Positions 9,415 to 21,052 are shown, numbered from the stretch's first letter. The stretch is DNA of 64,000 bases from Rhodococcus wratislaviensis (GCF_900455735.1 NZ_UAUI01000010.1:62001-126000); one strand, 5' to 3'. Translations and numbers: made by a program. The notes: generated by a model not told the origin, from the letters alone.

Positions 9415-10946
9415 CTACGAAATCCTCGCTCTCCTGCTCGGCCACCCGAGCTTCGCTGTTGACGTGCACCCCGTTCGGGGGTGCGGCCCTTGCCGCGTTC
9501 GGGGCGGCCCTTCTCGTATGTGACGCTGCGGGTCCGCGGGGCCATCTCGCGGCCGGCCCGCCGGCGGGCTTCGGCTCGGCGCACCGCCTCGGCGCGCGCC
9601 GCGTCGGCCCGCACCGGCGAATACGCCTCCGGCTTGCGGAGCCGCAGGAGACGACCGAACGGGCCGTCCTGCCCGGAGTGCAGCGCCGCGACCGCCTCCG
9701 GTTCGTGCCGCGCCGCGTTGGCGACGAGGCCGAACATGAACAGCGTGGTGGCCGTCGACGTTCCACCGGCCGACACCAGCGGCAACTGCAGACCGGTGAC
9801 GGGCAGCAACCCGATCACGTATCCGACGTTGATGAACGCCTGTCCGGTGATCCACACCGTCGCCGTTCCGGTGAGCAGGCGCAGGAACGGGTCGGCGGAT
9901 CGGGCCGCGATGCGCAGGCCCGTGTACACGAACAGACCGAACAGGCCGAGGACGGCGGCGCCGCCGAGATATCCGAGCTCCTCGCCGATGATGGCGAAGA
10001 TGAAGTCGTTGTGGGCGTTCGGCAGGTAGCTCCACTTCGCGCGGCTCTGCCCCAGCCCGCGTCCGAGGATCCCGCCGTCCGCGAGCGAATACATCGCCTG
10101 CCGCGACTGGTACCCGATGCCCTGCGGGTCGGAACCGGGATTGAGGAACTCGCGCACGCGAGCGGAACGGTAGCCGGCGGTGAGCGCGAGGATCACGATC
10201 CCGCCGAAACCGGTGCCGACGATGGCGATGAACAGCTTCAGCGGCAGGCCCGCGAACCACAGCAGCGCCATCAGGATGATGGCCAGCGACACCGTCGTAC
10301 CGAGGTCGGGCTGCAGGATGATCAGGACGAACGCGACGAGCGCGGCCGGCACCAGCGGAACGAGCATGTCCCGGATACTGGAGATGTCGCTGCGCCGCGA
10401 CGCCAGGATGTGCGCACCCCACACGGCCAGCGCGATCTTGGTGAGCTCGGCGGGCTGCAACGAGAATCCGGCGACGACGAACCAGCCGCGGGTGCCCTGG
10501 GACACCGTGCCGATGCCGGGTATGAGGACCAGGACCAGCAGGATGATCGTGACCGCGAAGGCCGGGAACGACAGGGCACGCATCACCCGGACCGGGATCT
10601 GCAGCGCCGCGTAGAACAGGCCGAGTCCGAGAGCCGCGAACAGCGCCTGCCGGGTGAAGAGGGTGTACGCCGAACCGTCGGAGGCGTAGGCCTCGACGCT
10701 CGAGGACGACAGCACCATCACCAGGCCGAGGACCGTCAGCAGAAACGCGATCGTGACCACGAGGTGGAACGACGCCAGAGGCCGCGACAGCCAGGCCCCG
10801 ATCCGGGTGCGTGGGCCGCGCGGAGGTGCCGTGCGCGTGCGGGGACTCGACGGTGCACGTTTCGCCACCCCCGGGCCGGCCGCCGCGCGGGCCGGGGACC
10901 GCTGTCCCTCGGGGACGCGGCGGGTGCGGGCTCCGGCGGAGGTCAT
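9411..10946 (-). CDS. ftsW: Lipid II polymerase FtsW (SEDS family)
   Basis: SEDS peptidoglycan glycosyltransferase acting with FtsI at the septum. About ten membrane segments lie between residues 60 and 440. SEDS motifs seen are [44 protein letters not shown] and [17 protein letters not shown]. Cytoplasmic tails at both ends are long and basic (about 50 and 80 residues), as in mycobacterial FtsW. The start is the ATG overlapping the murD stop as ATGA, giving 511 residues; the open frame upstream is antisense-like sequence inside murD. Confidence 0.95.
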   Translation of the reverse strand: MTSAGARTRRVPEGQRSPARAAAGPGVAKRAPSSPRTRTAPPRGPRTRIGAWLSRPLASFHLVVTIAFLLTVLGLVMVLSSSSVEAYASDGSAYTLFTRQALFAALGLGLFYAALQIPVRVMRALSFPAFAVTIILLVLVLIPGIGTVSQGTRGWFVVAGFSLQPAELTKIALAVWGAHILASRRSDISSIRDMLVPLVPAALVAFVLIILQPDLGTTVSLAIILMALLWFAGLPLKLFIAIVGTGFGGIVILALTAGYRSARVREFLNPGSDPQGIGYQSRQAMYSLADGGILGRGLGQSRAKWSYLPNAHNDFIFAIIGEELGYLGGAAVLGLFGLFVYTGLRIAARSADPFLRLLTGTATVWITGQAFINVGYVIGLLPVTGLQLPLVSAGGTSTATTLFMFGLVANAARHEPEAVAALHSGQDGPFGRLLRLRKPEAYSPVRADAARAEAVRRAEARRRAGREMAPRTRSVTYEKGRPERGKGRTPERGARQQRSSGGRAGERGFRR

Positions 10947-12442
10947 CGCAGCGTCCTGGAGATGTCCGACTCGTCGAGCCCGCCGACGGCGTCCGCGAAG
11001 CTGCGCCCCCGGTGACCGTAATTGTCGAACATGTCGAGCGAGGCCGCCGCGGGCGCCAGGACCACGGAATCCCCTGCCGTTGCCAGCGCAGCCGCTTCGC
11101 GCACGACGACACCCATCACGGTGTCGCTGTCGGTGTCCGCCGGCAGCACCACCCGGTGCGTCGCGGTCTGCGGGACTGCACTCACACCTGCATCGTCTCC
11201 CGTTTCGACAGTGACCACGGGAACCTCGGGGGCGTGTCGCGCAAGGGACTCTGCGATCTGCATCGCATCGCGGCCCAGCAGGACGGCGCCGGCGAGACGA
11301 CCGGCCACCTCCCGAACGAGGTCGTCCACCCGCGCACCCTTCAGCAGACCACCGGCGATCCACACCACCCGCTCGTGGGCGAGGATCGACGGGCGAGCGG
11401 CGTGCGGGTTGGTGGCCTTGGAGTCGTCGACGAACGTCACCCCCCCGACCTCGGCGACGTGTGCCGCACGGTGCGGGCCCACGACGTGGGCGGCCAGGCC
11501 TGCGGCGACGGCGTCCGGCGGAACTCCGATCGCCCTGGCCAGAGCTGCCGCGGCCAGGGCATCCATCAGTCCGGCAGGCCCGGGCGGGGTGATCCCCGCG
11601 GCCGGGGCCAGCCGCTCACGATCGGCGAACGCGCGGTCGACGAGATACCCGTCCTCGACACCCAGTTCGCCCGGCGCAGGCACACCCAGCCGGAAACCCA
11701 GGGTCCGGACTGCGAGGGACGAGGAGAAGAGAGAGGACGCGACCTCGTCGTCGAGGCCCAGTACCGCGACCTCACCGGTCAGGGCGCGGGCCTTCGCATC
11801 GATGTACGGCTGCATCCCGCCGTGCCAGTCCAGATGATCTTCGGCGATGTTGAGGATCGCGCCTGCGGTCGGCCGGACCGACGGCGCCCAGTGCAGCTGG
11901 AACGACGAGAGTTCGACCGCCAGCACCTCCGCCCGGGGTTCGGTCCGCCGCAGGGCGTCGAGTACCGGCAACCCGATGTTGCCGCAGGCCAGACTCGGCA
12001 ACTCGGCCGCCTCGAGGACGGACTGCAGCATGGAGGTCGTCGTGGTCTTGCCGTTGGTGCCGGTGACCACCAGCCACCGCCGGGCCGGGCCGTAGAGCCC
12101 GGCCCGGTCCACGTGCCAGGAGAACTCGATGTCGCCCCAGATCGGCACCCCGTCCCCGGCGGCGAGCGAGAGCAGCGGCGCGTCCGGGCGGAATCCCGGG
12201 CTCGTCACGACCAGCGCGAACTCGGCGACCCGGTCCCGCTCGGCGAGCAGATCGTCGATCGGGACGGTGGCGGCGCCGAGCCGCGCGCACTCGGCGAGAG
12301 CGTCGACGTTCGCATCGGTGACGGTGACGAGCGCACCGAGGTCACGAAGGGGTTCGATGGTGGCCCGGCCGGAGACACCCGCACCGGCGACGAGGACGCT
12401 GCGACCCCGCAACCAGTCGAGCCCGCCGTGTTCCTCTGCCAC
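10943..12442 (-). CDS. murD: UDP-N-acetylmuramoyl-L-alanine--D-glutamate ligase
   Basis: Second Mur ligase, adding D-Glu. Residues 127-135 form the ATP loop TGTNGKTTT; an N-terminal UDP-binding domain ([12 protein letters not shown]) precedes it and the C-terminal domain carries [13 protein letters not shown]. 499 residues, GTG start four bases after the mraY stop, so this junction is one of the few without an overlap. Belongs to the murF-mraY-murD-ftsW block. Confidence 0.96.
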   Translation of the reverse strand: MAEEHGGLDWLRGRSVLVAGAGVSGRATIEPLRDLGALVTVTDANVDALAECARLGAATVPIDDLLAERDRVAEFALVVTSPGFRPDAPLLSLAAGDGVPIWGDIEFSWHVDRAGLYGPARRWLVVTGTNGKTTTTSMLQSVLEAAELPSLACGNIGLPVLDALRRTEPRAEVLAVELSSFQLHWAPSVRPTAGAILNIAEDHLDWHGGMQPYIDAKARALTGEVAVLGLDDEVASSLFSSSLAVRTLGFRLGVPAPGELGVEDGYLVDRAFADRERLAPAAGITPPGPAGLMDALAAAALARAIGVPPDAVAAGLAAHVVGPHRAAHVAEVGGVTFVDDSKATNPHAARPSILAHERVVWIAGGLLKGARVDDLVREVAGRLAGAVLLGRDAMQIAESLARHAPEVPVVTVETGDDAGVSAVPQTATHRVVLPADTDSDTVMGVVVREAAALATAGDSVVLAPAAASLDMFDNYGHRGRSFADAVGGLDESDISRTLR

Positions 12443-12446
12443 GTCG

Positions 12447-13526
12447 TCAGCCCCCGATCGCTGCCAGGTACTCGCTGTAGAACAGCGCGAGCCCGATCGC
12501 GGAGGCGATGGCGGCCAGCAACCAGAACCGGATGATCACCGTGGTTTCCGCCCACCCGGCGAGTTCGAAGTGGTGGTGGAACGGAGCCATCCGGAACACC
12601 CGTCTTCGGCTCGACCGGAACACCGCGACCTGAATCACCACCGATGCCGCCTCGGCGACGAACAGCGCGCCGATCACGACCATCAGCAGTTCGGTGCGCG
12701 TTGTGATCGACAGTCCGGCGAGCATGCCGCCGAGTGCCAGCGAACCGGTGTCGCCCATGAAGATCTTGGCGGGCGCCGCGTTCCACCACAGGAACCCGAT
12801 GCATGCACCGGCACCGGCCGCGCAGATCAGGGCCAGGTCGAGCGGATCGCGGACGTCGTAGCAGCCCTTGCCGGGGCTCGTCTCGCACGCGTTGCGGTAC
12901 TGCCAGAACGTGATGATCACGTACGCGCCCAGCACCAGGCTCATGGAACCGGCAGCGAGACCGTCGAGTCCGTCGGTGAGATTGACCGCGTTCGACCACG
13001 CGCTCACCAGCAGATAGCAGAACGCGACGAACACGACGGAGCCCATCGTGACCGTGGCGATGTCACGCACGTACGACAGGTGCTCACTGCCGGGGGTGAG
13101 GTCGTTCGCGCCCCGGAACTGCAGCGCGAGAATGCCGAACGCCACTGCCGCGATGAGCTGTCCGACGAGCTTCGCGGTCTTGTTCAGACCGAGGTTGCGC
13201 TGCTTGCGGATCTTGATGAAGTCGTCGAGGAACCCGACCCCGCCGAGCGCCGTCGTGAGACCGAGAACCAGCAGTCCCGAAGCCGACGGCCCGTCCGCGT
13301 TGTAGCCGATGCCGATCAGGTGAGAACCCCAGTAGCCGGCCCACAGTCCGGCGAGGATGGCGACGCCACCCATCGTCGGGGTGCCGCGCTTCGACTGGTG
13401 GCTCGCCGGACCTTCGACACGGATCTCCTGGCCGAACCCCTGACGGGAGAAGGCCTTGATGAGAACGGGGGTCAGCAGAATCGAGACGGCGAGCGCGATG
13501 CCCGCCGCGAAGAGGATCTGTCTCAC
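12447..13526 (-). CDS. mraY: Phospho-MurNAc-pentapeptide transferase MraY (MurX)
   Basis: Polytopic membrane enzyme that transfers phospho-MurNAc-pentapeptide to undecaprenyl phosphate to make lipid I. Signatures: [45 protein letters not shown] and [12 protein letters not shown] (catalytic Asp residues), and the histidine motif [13 protein letters not shown]. The GTG start overlaps the murF stop as GTGA and gives 359 residues, the same length as M. tuberculosis MurX. An in-frame extension upstream lies inside murF and is rejected. Confidence 0.97.
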   Translation of the reverse strand: MRQILFAAGIALAVSILLTPVLIKAFSRQGFGQEIRVEGPASHQSKRGTPTMGGVAILAGLWAGYWGSHLIGIGYNADGPSASGLLVLGLTTALGGVGFLDDFIKIRKQRNLGLNKTAKLVGQLIAAVAFGILALQFRGANDLTPGSEHLSYVRDIATVTMGSVVFVAFCYLLVSAWSNAVNLTDGLDGLAAGSMSLVLGAYVIITFWQYRNACETSPGKGCYDVRDPLDLALICAAGAGACIGFLWWNAAPAKIFMGDTGSLALGGMLAGLSITTRTELLMVVIGALFVAEAASVVIQVAVFRSSRRRVFRMAPFHHHFELAGWAETTVIIRFWLLAAIASAIGLALFYSEYLAAIGG

Positions 13527-15037
13527 CGCGTAGCCTCCGAACCCTTCTGTCCCGTGCTTCCCGCCAACACCGTGTCCGCAACCTCCCACAATCCGATGGA
13601 CTGCGACGCCTTGACCAGCACCAGGTCACCCGGCGCCAGTTCCGCTTCGAGCAATGCGACCGCACCGGCGATGTCGGGGACGAGGATCGACTCCTCACCC
13701 CACGAACCTTCCATGACCGCACCCTGGTGCATGGCGCGGGCGGGCCTGCCGGTTCCGACGATGATCAGCCTGCTCACGTCCAGCCGGACCGCGAATCTGC
13801 CGATGGCGTCGTGTTCGACCACTGATTCTGGACCCAGCTCGGCCATTTCTCCGAGCACCGCCCAACTCCGGCGCGCCGCCCCCCGGCCCGTCCTGGCCAT
13901 CGACACCAGCGCCTTCAGAGCCGCCCGCATCGAGTCGGGGTTCGCGTTGTACGAATCGTTGACGACGGTCACACCGTCCGGCCGGTCGCGGACGTCCATC
14001 CGGCGCGCCGAGACCGCGGCGGCACCGGAGAGAGCCTGCGCGATCTGCTCGAGGTCCGCCCCGCATTCGAGCGCCACCGCCGCCGCGGCGAGCGCGTTGC
14101 CGACCTGGTGTTCGCCGTGTACGGCGAGCTCGACGGCGACACTGCCCGCCGGCGCCGTGAGAGTGAAACGCGCCCTTGCCTTCTCGTCGAGCACGATGTC
14201 GGTGGCCCGCACGTGCGCGGACTCCGACCGACCGACGAGGACCACCCGGGCCGACGTGCGCGGGGCCATGGCCGCCACCAGCGGATCGTCTGCGTTGAGG
14301 ATCGCGACGCCACCCTCGTCCGCCGGGGGCAGCGACTCCGCGAGCTCACCCTTGGCGACGGCGATCGCCTCACGCGAACCGAATTCGCCGAGGTGCGCCG
14401 TTCCCACGTTGAGGACGACCCCGATCTTCGGGGGCGCAATGTTCGCGAGGGAGGCGATGTGGCCGCGGTCGCGGGCCGACATCTCCAGAACCAGGAATCC
14501 CGTGTCCGCGTCCGCGCGGAGCGCGGTCCACGGGTGGCCCAGTTCGTTGTTGAACGATCCGGGCGGCGCGACGACGGGGCCGAGGGGGCGCAGGACGGCG
14601 GCGAGCAGATCCTTCGTCGACGTCTTCCCCGCCGATCCGGTGACGCCGACGACGGTGAGCCCCTTCGCGGTGAGGTCGTCGACGGAGGCGCGCGCGAGCT
14701 TCGCGAGGGCCGCGAGCACGGCGGCGCCCGATCCGTCGGTGTCGTGCTCGAGTGCCATCGCCTTGCTCGGGATGTCGCTCGGTGTCGGGGTGACGACGAC
14801 GGCGGGGACGCCGACCGGGCGCGCCGCCAGGACCGCGACCGCGCCGGCCTCGACTGCCGAGGCCGCGTGATCGTGGCCGTCGACGCGGGCGCCGGGCAGT
14901 GCCAGGAACAGTCCCCCGGCGGTGACCTTCCGCGAGTCGAACTCGACCGTTCCCGTCACCTCGGCCGACGGGTCGGCGACGTCGTGCAGTTCGCCACCCA
15001 CGATCTCGGCGATGCGAGCGAGTGTCATCGGAATCAT
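13523..15037 (-). CDS. murF: UDP-MurNAc-tripeptide--D-Ala-D-Ala ligase
   Basis: Adds D-Ala-D-Ala to complete the cytoplasmic pentapeptide precursor. The N-terminal start [15 protein letters not shown] is typical; the ATP loop GSAGKTST is at residues 134-141; [16 protein letters not shown] is the MurF-specific motif. 504 residues. ATG overlaps the murE stop as ATGA; a second ATG three codons later is possible. Confidence 0.96.
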   Translation of the reverse strand: MIPMTLARIAEIVGGELHDVADPSAEVTGTVEFDSRKVTAGGLFLALPGARVDGHDHAASAVEAGAVAVLAARPVGVPAVVVTPTPSDIPSKAMALEHDTDGSGAAVLAALAKLARASVDDLTAKGLTVVGVTGSAGKTSTKDLLAAVLRPLGPVVAPPGSFNNELGHPWTALRADADTGFLVLEMSARDRGHIASLANIAPPKIGVVLNVGTAHLGEFGSREAIAVAKGELAESLPPADEGGVAILNADDPLVAAMAPRTSARVVLVGRSESAHVRATDIVLDEKARARFTLTAPAGSVAVELAVHGEHQVGNALAAAAVALECGADLEQIAQALSGAAAVSARRMDVRDRPDGVTVVNDSYNANPDSMRAALKALVSMARTGRGAARRSWAVLGEMAELGPESVVEHDAIGRFAVRLDVSRLIIVGTGRPARAMHQGAVMEGSWGEESILVPDIAGAVALLEAELAPGDLVLVKASQSIGLWEVADTVLAGSTGQKGSEATR

Positions 15038-16647
15038 CGCGCTCCTCCGACCTGTCGCTCGATCGCGTCGCCCAGTACGTCGCGGTCGTCAAATGGGTAC
15101 TTCACCCCGTGTATCTCCTGACCGATCTCGTGTCCCTTGCCTGCGACCAGAACCACGTCGCCTGCCTGCGCCCAGCCGACGGCGTCGGCGATCGCCTTCG
15201 CTCGGTCCGCTACTTCCCACACCTGTCCCCGCTCGGATTCGGGCACCCCGAGAGCGCCCTCGCGGACCGCGGCCCTGATCTTCGCCGGATCCTCGGTGCG
15301 GGGGTTGTCGTCCGTGATGATCAGCAGGTCGGCTCCGCGGGCTGCCGCGGCGCCCATCAGTGGCCGCTTTCCTGCGTCGCGATCGCCGCCCGCACCCACG
15401 ACGACGGCGACGCGACCGCGTACCTGCTCGCGCAGCGTCGCGATCACGGCCTCGACCGCTGCGGGCTTGTGCGCGTAGTCGACGACGGCGAGGAAATCCT
15501 GCCCCCGGTCGATCCGCTGCACCCGGCCCGGCACGTCGACCCCGGCGATGCCCCGGGCGGCGTCGCGCGGATCGACACCCAGCGCCGCGCACAGCGCGAC
15601 GGCGAGGGACGCGTTGGCGACGTTGTACTGCCCCGGCAGACGGAGCTCCACGTCGAGCGTCGTGCCCTCGGCGGTGGTGAGCGCGAAGGTCTGCGAGCCC
15701 GAGGGCGACACCGTCGCCGGGCCTGCCGTCCACACCGCGCCCTCGCTCTCCGGCGTGGTGGCGACGGTCGTCACCATCGAGTGCGCGCCGCGGGCGACGT
15801 CGGCCATCCGCTGCCCCCACACGTCGTCGACGCAGATGACGGCGTGCTGGGCGTGGACGGACGAATCGGCCGCGAAGAGCCGTGCCTTGGCGGCGAAATA
15901 GTCCTCGAAGTCGCGGTGGAAGTCCAGGTGGTCCTGGGAGAGGTTCGTGAACGCGCCCACATCGAAGCGGACCCCGTCGACACGGCCGAGCGACAGCGCG
16001 TGGCTGGACACCTCCATGACGACGGTGTCGATCCCCTGCTCGAGCATCACGGCGAACAGGGCGTGGAGCTGCGGCGCCTCGGGGGTCGTCAGCGCGCTCG
16101 GCACCCGGCGGCCACTCATCCGGGTCTCGATGGTGCCCACGAGGCCCGTCGTCCGCCCCGCGGCGGTGAGGGCGGCTTCGACGAGATACGAGGTCGTGGT
16201 CTTCCCCGACGTCCCGGTGATGCCGATGACCTGCATCTTCTCCGAGGGTCGACCATAGATGGTGGCCGACAGCTCACCGAGGACGCCGCGGGGGTCGTCG
16301 TGGACGAGCACCGGCATGTCGGAGCCCAGCGCGGATACCAGCGCGAATCCGGCCTCGTCGGTGAGGATCGCGGTCGCGCCGCGTGCGAGAGCGTCGGCGG
16401 CGAATGCCGCGCCGTGCGCGCGGGCCCCGGGGAGGGCCGCGAACAGATCGCCCTCGATGATCCCCTGGGCGCGGAGATCCACCCCGGTGACGATCACGTG
16501 CTCGGCGGTTCCGGTGGGTGCCTCGACCCTCGCTCCGGCGAGCGCTGCCAGAGCGCTCACCGTGGTACGGACCGGCTGGGCGGGGCGAAGGCTGTCTGTG
16601 ACCTTCACCTCCACTGACGCCGACTGCGGGCGGGACGGAACAGGCAC
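15034..16647 (-). CDS. murE: UDP-MurNAc-tripeptide synthetase MurE (meso-DAP type)
   Basis: Third Mur ligase. The ATP loop TGTSGKTTT lies at residues 144-152, and the C-terminal DNPRTEDP motif is the signature that selects meso-diaminopimelate over lysine, so the cell wall is predicted to be DAP type. Further motifs are VVDYAHKPAAVEA and GKGHEIGQEI. 537 residues. GTG start with GAGAGGAG four bases upstream. A 169-base gap to ftsI contains a small CACGGA/TCCGTG hairpin but no clear promoter. Confidence 0.96.
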   Translation of the reverse strand: MPVPSRPQSASVEVKVTDSLRPAQPVRTTVSALAALAGARVEAPTGTAEHVIVTGVDLRAQGIIEGDLFAALPGARAHGAAFAADALARGATAILTDEAGFALVSALGSDMPVLVHDDPRGVLGELSATIYGRPSEKMQVIGITGTSGKTTTSYLVEAALTAAGRTTGLVGTIETRMSGRRVPSALTTPEAPQLHALFAVMLEQGIDTVVMEVSSHALSLGRVDGVRFDVGAFTNLSQDHLDFHRDFEDYFAAKARLFAADSSVHAQHAVICVDDVWGQRMADVARGAHSMVTTVATTPESEGAVWTAGPATVSPSGSQTFALTTAEGTTLDVELRLPGQYNVANASLAVALCAALGVDPRDAARGIAGVDVPGRVQRIDRGQDFLAVVDYAHKPAAVEAVIATLREQVRGRVAVVVGAGGDRDAGKRPLMGAAAARGADLLIITDDNPRTEDPAKIRAAVREGALGVPESERGQVWEVADRAKAIADAVGWAQAGDVVLVAGKGHEIGQEIHGVKYPFDDRDVLGDAIERQVGGAR

Positions 16648-16816
16648 CGGGCTCCTCTCGGATGTCGACTCTCACTGACAACGGCATAGTGCACGGATCG
16701 ATACAGCGTGCTACCTCGGCAGTTCCGTGCGTCCACGGAAAAGTCCGTGTCCACTGAACGGCCGACGTGTCAGATTACCGCGACAGCTCTCGGAACCCGA
16801 TTCGGCCGACCTTCGC

Positions 16817-18667
16817 TCAATCGGCCTGCAGCACCAGCCTGCGTCCGGGGTCCGGGGACATCGGCACGCTGTCGCGTTGCAGCATCCAGGACGCGATGTT
16901 GTGGAACAGCGGTGCCGCGGACTGGCCGCCTGTGCCGTCCGCGCTGCGTGTCGGCGCATTGAGCATGATTCCGACGACGTACCGCGGATTGTCGGCCGGG
17001 GCGATCCCGGCGAACGTGATCCAGTAGTTCGAGTTCGAGTAGCACTTGCAGGCGGGATCGACCTGCTGGGCGGTACCCGTCTTGCCGCTGATCTGATACC
17101 CGTCGACGGCGGCCTGCACCCCGGTGCCTCGCTGGTTGCCCGTGTCGTTCTGGGTGACGGACCGGAACATGTCGCGAACCGTGGACGCGGTCTGGGGGCT
17201 GACGACCGTCACCTCCTCGGGCGCCTCGGTCTCCGTCCGGTTCCCGGACGCGTCGACCGTCGCCTTGACGATGCGCGGCGGGATGCGGACACCGTCGTTG
17301 GCGATCGCCTGGTACATGCCGGTCATCTGCAGCAGCGTCATCGACAGGCCCTGACCGATCGGCAGGTTCGCGAACGTGCCCCCCGACCACTGGTCGCGGC
17401 TGGGGACGCTGCCGGCGCTCTCACCGGGTAGCCCGACGTCGGTGCGCTGGCCGAGGCCGAACCTGGACAGCATGTCCGCGTAGCGGTCCTCCCCCACGCG
17501 CTGGGCGAGCATCAGGGTGCCGACATTCGAGGACTTACCGAACACACCCGTGGCGGTGTACGGGGCGACCCCGTGGTCCCACGCGTCTTTCACCGACACA
17601 CCCGACATCTGAATGTTGCCGGGGACCTCGAGAACTTCGTCCGGTGTGGTCAGCCCGTACTCGATCGCGGCCGCCGCGGTGACGATCTTGTTGACGGAGC
17701 CCGGTTCGAACGGCGTGCTCACCGACAGGTTGCCCATCTCCACGGTCCGCGGATTGTTGCCCACCCCGATCGCCGGATTGAACGTGCTGTCGTTCGACAT
17801 CGCGAGCACCTCGCCGGTGTGGGAGTCGAGTACGACCGCCGACGCGTCCTTCGCACCGGACTTGTCCTTGGCCATCTGCACCTGCTGCTGGACGTAGTAC
17901 TGCAGGTCGGAGTCGATGGTGAGTTCGACGCTCGACCCGTCCACCGCCGGTTGCTTGTCACGCCAGCTGCCGGGAATCACCGCGCCGTCGGAGCCCCGGT
18001 CGTAGGTCTGGGAGCCGTCGGTGCCTGCGAGAGTGGAGTCGAGCGAGTCCTCGAGGCCGAGCAGTCCGTGACCGTCCCAGCCGGTGGCGCCGACGAGGTT
18101 GGCGGCGAGGGATCCGCCGGGGTACTCGCGGATGTCCTGGCGTTCGAGTCCGACCTCCGGGAACTTGTCGCTGATCTGTGCGGCGATGTTGGGGTCGACG
18201 CTGCGCGCGAGATAGACGAACGTGTCGTCGCCGTGCAGTTTCTCCTTCAGATCCTTCTCCGGTGCGGCGTCGCCGAGCCGGTCGTGGATCTCCTTCGCGA
18301 TCGCGTCGAGACGGGAGTCTACGTCGGGGGCGGTGTCGCTCTTGGCCTTCGCCTCCTCGAGTTCCTTCCGGACCCGTGCGGGCTGGAACGTCAGGGCCTT
18401 CGCCTCCATCGTGAATGCGATGGGGTTGGCGTTGCGGTCGGTGATCGATCCGCGCAGCGCCGGATCCACCTCGGTGGTGGTGCGCTGGTTCGCCGCTTCC
18501 GCGGACAGTTGTGGTGCGTCGATGACCTGGATCCACAGAAGCTGCGCGGCCGCGAGGCCGAGCGCCAAGAACATCACCAGGCGTCCGTACCGTTGTCTGA
18601 ACGGAAAGGACGCCGTACCGGCGCCCTTGGGGCGCCGGGGACGACTTCTCGGTGCGCTTCGACTCAC
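16817..18667 (-). CDS. ftsI: Septal class B penicillin-binding protein (FtsI/PbpB)
   Basis: Septal transpeptidase partner of FtsW. A basic cytoplasmic tail and one membrane anchor (about residues 30-50) are followed by the PBP dimerisation domain (from about 60) and the transpeptidase domain. Catalytic motifs: SVNK at 324-327 (Ser324 nucleophile), SSN at 379-381, KTG at 529-531. 616 residues. The GTG start overlaps the stop of the FtsL-like gene as GTGA. In M. tuberculosis several extra genes lie between pbpB and murE; here they are absent. Confidence 0.96.
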   Translation of the reverse strand: MSRSAPRSRPRRPKGAGTASFPFRQRYGRLVMFLALGLAAAQLLWIQVIDAPQLSAEAANQRTTTEVDPALRGSITDRNANPIAFTMEAKALTFQPARVRKELEEAKAKSDTAPDVDSRLDAIAKEIHDRLGDAAPEKDLKEKLHGDDTFVYLARSVDPNIAAQISDKFPEVGLERQDIREYPGGSLAANLVGATGWDGHGLLGLEDSLDSTLAGTDGSQTYDRGSDGAVIPGSWRDKQPAVDGSSVELTIDSDLQYYVQQQVQMAKDKSGAKDASAVVLDSHTGEVLAMSNDSTFNPAIGVGNNPRTVEMGNLSVSTPFEPGSVNKIVTAAAAIEYGLTTPDEVLEVPGNIQMSGVSVKDAWDHGVAPYTATGVFGKSSNVGTLMLAQRVGEDRYADMLSRFGLGQRTDVGLPGESAGSVPSRDQWSGGTFANLPIGQGLSMTLLQMTGMYQAIANDGVRIPPRIVKATVDASGNRTETEAPEEVTVVSPQTASTVRDMFRSVTQNDTGNQRGTGVQAAVDGYQISGKTGTAQQVDPACKCYSNSNYWITFAGIAPADNPRYVVGIMLNAPTRSADGTGGQSAAPLFHNIASWMLQRDSVPMSPDPGRRLVLQAD

Positions 18668-19341
18668 CGGCGACCGCCGGACGGTGGAGCAGTCGTCGGA
18701 GCGGCGGCCGAGGGGATCACGGGAACCAATTGTTCACCCTGCGCTTGGATCTCCGTGCCATTGCCGGGCTGTGGCGTGGCGCGCGGCGACGGCGTCGTCG
18801 TCCCTCGGTTCGGGGCGGTCGCGACGGCGTTGCCGCGCTGGGTGGGCGGGGCGGCGACGTCCAGCGGCGGCACGGGGGCACCCGACGCCGGGGCCGGCTT
18901 TCCGACGACCTCGACGCTGCCGTCGGGGTGGACGACGAGTCGAGCGGGATCGTTGGCGGGCACCATGCCGAGCTTGGCGGCTTCCTCCGCCAGTTTCGGG
19001 GCCGAGTTGGCGGTCTCGACGTCACGCTGGAGCGCCGCCTTCTCCTCCGCCAGCGACTGGTTGTGGGCGCGGGCGGCGCTCAGCTGGTACGAGTCCTCGG
19101 CGGACCGGGTCGTCAGCAGCAGTGTCATGGCCAGGCCCATGGCGAGCAGAACGAGGATCGTCGCCACGAACGGAATGCGGGCGGTGAGCGTGCCGGTGCG
19201 GTTCTTGCCGGAGACGGCGATCGCGGACCCACTGTGCACGGCCGCGCGCTGGGTGCGCTTCTTGTACGCCCGCTCAGCCGCGCCCGTCCGGTTGGCCGCC
19301 CGTGCGGGCCGCATCTCGGTGGAACTCACCTGAACCGTCAT
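18664..19341 (-). CDS. ftsL: FtsL-like septum protein (Rv2164c-like)
   Basis: Bitopic protein placed between rsmH and ftsI where FtsL is expected. One hydrophobic segment (about residues 56-76) is followed by a short coiled coil (about 80-115, [20 protein letters not shown]) and a Pro/Thr-rich C-terminal tail. Sequence conservation of FtsL is weak, so the assignment rests on topology and position. The tail is longer than in typical FtsL (225 residues in all), as in mycobacterial Rv2164c. ATG overlaps the rsmH stop as ATGA. Confidence 0.82.
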   Translation of the reverse strand: MTVQVSSTEMRPARAANRTGAAERAYKKRTQRAAVHSGSAIAVSGKNRTGTLTARIPFVATILVLLAMGLAMTLLLTTRSAEDSYQLSAARAHNQSLAEEKAALQRDVETANSAPKLAEEAAKLGMVPANDPARLVVHPDGSVEVVGKPAPASGAPVPPLDVAAPPTQRGNAVATAPNRGTTTPSPRATPQPGNGTEIQAQGEQLVPVIPSAAAPTTAPPSGGRR

Positions 19342-20354
19342 GCCGCCGACCTCCTGGCAATTCTTTCTGCAGCGCGCAACCGCACCGGGGCTGATCGTGG
19401 GTTCTCTACGACTTCCTGTTCGGACGCCCGCTCCGCCCCTCGTGTGAGGATCCGGAACTCCGGTCCCATCCCCGGTAATTCGACAGGAAGCCCCTCGGGG
19501 CTCTTCGACTTCGACCTGGGAGTGATTTCCTGCTTGACGACCCGGTCTTCCAGGGATTGGTACGACATGAACACGACGCGTCCCCCGACGGTCAACGCGT
19601 CGAGTGCAGCCGGGACCGCGGCGCGCAGTGAATCGAGCTCGCCGTTGACCTCCACTCGAAGGGCCTGGAACGTCCGCTTGGCGGGATGTCCCCCGGTACG
19701 GCGGGTCGCCGCAGGAATGGTGCGGTACAGCAGTTCGACCAGCGCTGCGCTGGTGGTGAACGGCTCCTTCGCGCGCTGCCGGACGATCTCCGACGCGATC
19801 TTGCCTGCGAAGCGCTCCTCGCCGTACGTGCTGAGGATGCGGGCGAGATCGCCGTGGCTGTACGTGTTGAGGACCTCGGCCGCGGTGATGCCGGTGGTCG
19901 GGTCCATCCGCATGTCGAGGGGCGCGTCGATCGAGTACGCGAACCCCCGATCCGATTCGTCGAGCTGCATCGAGGAGACACCGAGGTCGAAGAGGATCCC
20001 GTGCACCGATTCCTGCGCGGGGAGGCCCGCCTCGGTGAGCGCGTCCTCGATGCCGTCGTAACGGGTGTGCACGAACGTGATGCGATCGGCGAACGGCGCG
20101 AGCCGGCCACCGGCGATCTCGAGCGCATGCGGATCACGGTCGAGGGCGATGAGTCGCAGCTGGGGGTACGTCCGCAGGAAGTGCTCGGAATGTCCGCCGA
20201 GACCGAGGGTCGCGTCGATCATGACGGCTCCCCCGCCCTGCGGGTCGTTCACGGTGAGGGCAGGGCCCAGCAGTTCGTCTGCGCGGTGAAGCAAGACCGG
20301 AATGTGACCGAAACCATCGGCGGGCGAGGAATCTTCCCCCTCGTGATCCACCAT
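19338..20354 (-). CDS. rsmH: 16S rRNA (cytosine(1402)-N4)-methyltransferase RsmH (MraW)
   Basis: SAM-dependent methyltransferase acting on 16S rRNA C1402. The SAM motif [14 protein letters not shown], the family signatures [20 protein letters not shown] and [14 protein letters not shown], and the C-terminal SLEDRVVKQ are all present. 338 residues from the ATG, which has GGAGG four to five bases upstream; the longer in-frame extension is Arg-rich noise. Second gene of the cluster after mraZ. Confidence 0.96.
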   Translation of the reverse strand: MVDHEGEDSSPADGFGHIPVLLHRADELLGPALTVNDPQGGGAVMIDATLGLGGHSEHFLRTYPQLRLIALDRDPHALEIAGGRLAPFADRITFVHTRYDGIEDALTEAGLPAQESVHGILFDLGVSSMQLDESDRGFAYSIDAPLDMRMDPTTGITAAEVLNTYSHGDLARILSTYGEERFAGKIASEIVRQRAKEPFTTSAALVELLYRTIPAATRRTGGHPAKRTFQALRVEVNGELDSLRAAVPAALDALTVGGRVVFMSYQSLEDRVVKQEITPRSKSKSPEGLPVELPGMGPEFRILTRGAERASEQEVVENPRSAPVRLRAAERIARRSAA

Positions 20355-20550
20355 GATCCCTCCGGCTCCTGCTCTGTGGTGCGGGTGAAGTGCCCGATGC
20401 CGGGGTTCACTGCTCGAACTTCTCTTGTCGGCCAGTTGCCGTGGCGAATGCTTCGAGGTCCCTGCCCGAAATGAAAACCTGGCGCTGGGGAAGTGCGTCA
20501 GGGTTCCGTCGGACAGAGGCCTCGCGGCATTCGCGGGGGCGCGGTCACGC

Positions 20551-20982
20551 TCAGACGATCTCGCCGAGCGCGACTCCTGTTGCCTGCGAGTAGTTCTCCT
20601 CGTTCGCCTCGACGTAGGTCTGCCAGGCTTGCGCATCCCAGATCTCGAGGAAATCGACCGAACCGATCACTACGCAGTCCTTGGAGAGACCCGCGTAACG
20701 ACGGTGATCTGCCGAGAGGGTGATGCGCCCCTGGGCATCTGCGTGCTGCTCGTCGGTACCTGCCGCCAGTCCGCGAACGAAGGCTCGCGCCTCCGGATCG
20801 CTTCTCGACGCGGCCGCGGCCTTGCGTGCGAGAGCGGTGAACTCTTCCCGGGGATACACCGCGAGGCTGTGATCCTGACCCTTGGTGACCATCAACCCTC
20901 CCGCCAGCGCATCCCGGAACTTTGCGGGCAACGTGAGCCGCCCTTTGTCGTCGAGCTTCGGCGTGTAGGTACCGAGAAACAC
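20551..20982 (-). CDS. mraZ: Transcriptional regulator MraZ
   Basis: First gene of the dcw cluster; MraZ is a ring-forming DNA-binding protein that represses its own operon by binding tandem GTGGG-type boxes. Two AbrB-like swapped hairpin domains are visible: the first with [14 protein letters not shown] (about residues 10-23), the second with [18 protein letters not shown]. 143 residues, normal length. GTG start with GGAGG six bases upstream. Its own promoter carries the expected box array. Confidence 0.96.
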   Translation of the reverse strand: MFLGTYTPKLDDKGRLTLPAKFRDALAGGLMVTKGQDHSLAVYPREEFTALARKAAAASRSDPEARAFVRGLAAGTDEQHADAQGRITLSADHRRYAGLSKDCVVIGSVDFLEIWDAQAWQTYVEANEENYSQATGVALGEIV

Positions 20983-21052
20983 TCGACACCTCCCACCGCG
21001 TTCATATCGAACGCCGTATGCCCGGGCGGTTCACCTTCGCTCCCCGCTGCGC

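Noticed and set aside
10947-11363. In-frame upstream extension of ftsW into murD
   Set aside because: The ATGA overlap gives a normal FtsW length, and the extension lies entirely in murD coding sequence.
16740-16770. CACGGA/TCCGTG hairpin between ftsI and murE as a terminator
   Set aside because: Only six base pairs, and the flanking genes are part of one collinear cluster, so termination here is unlikely.
20355-20636. In-frame N-terminal extension of rsmH
   Set aside because: The ATG at 20354 has a strong GGAGG, and the extension is Arg/Ser-rich and unlike RsmH.
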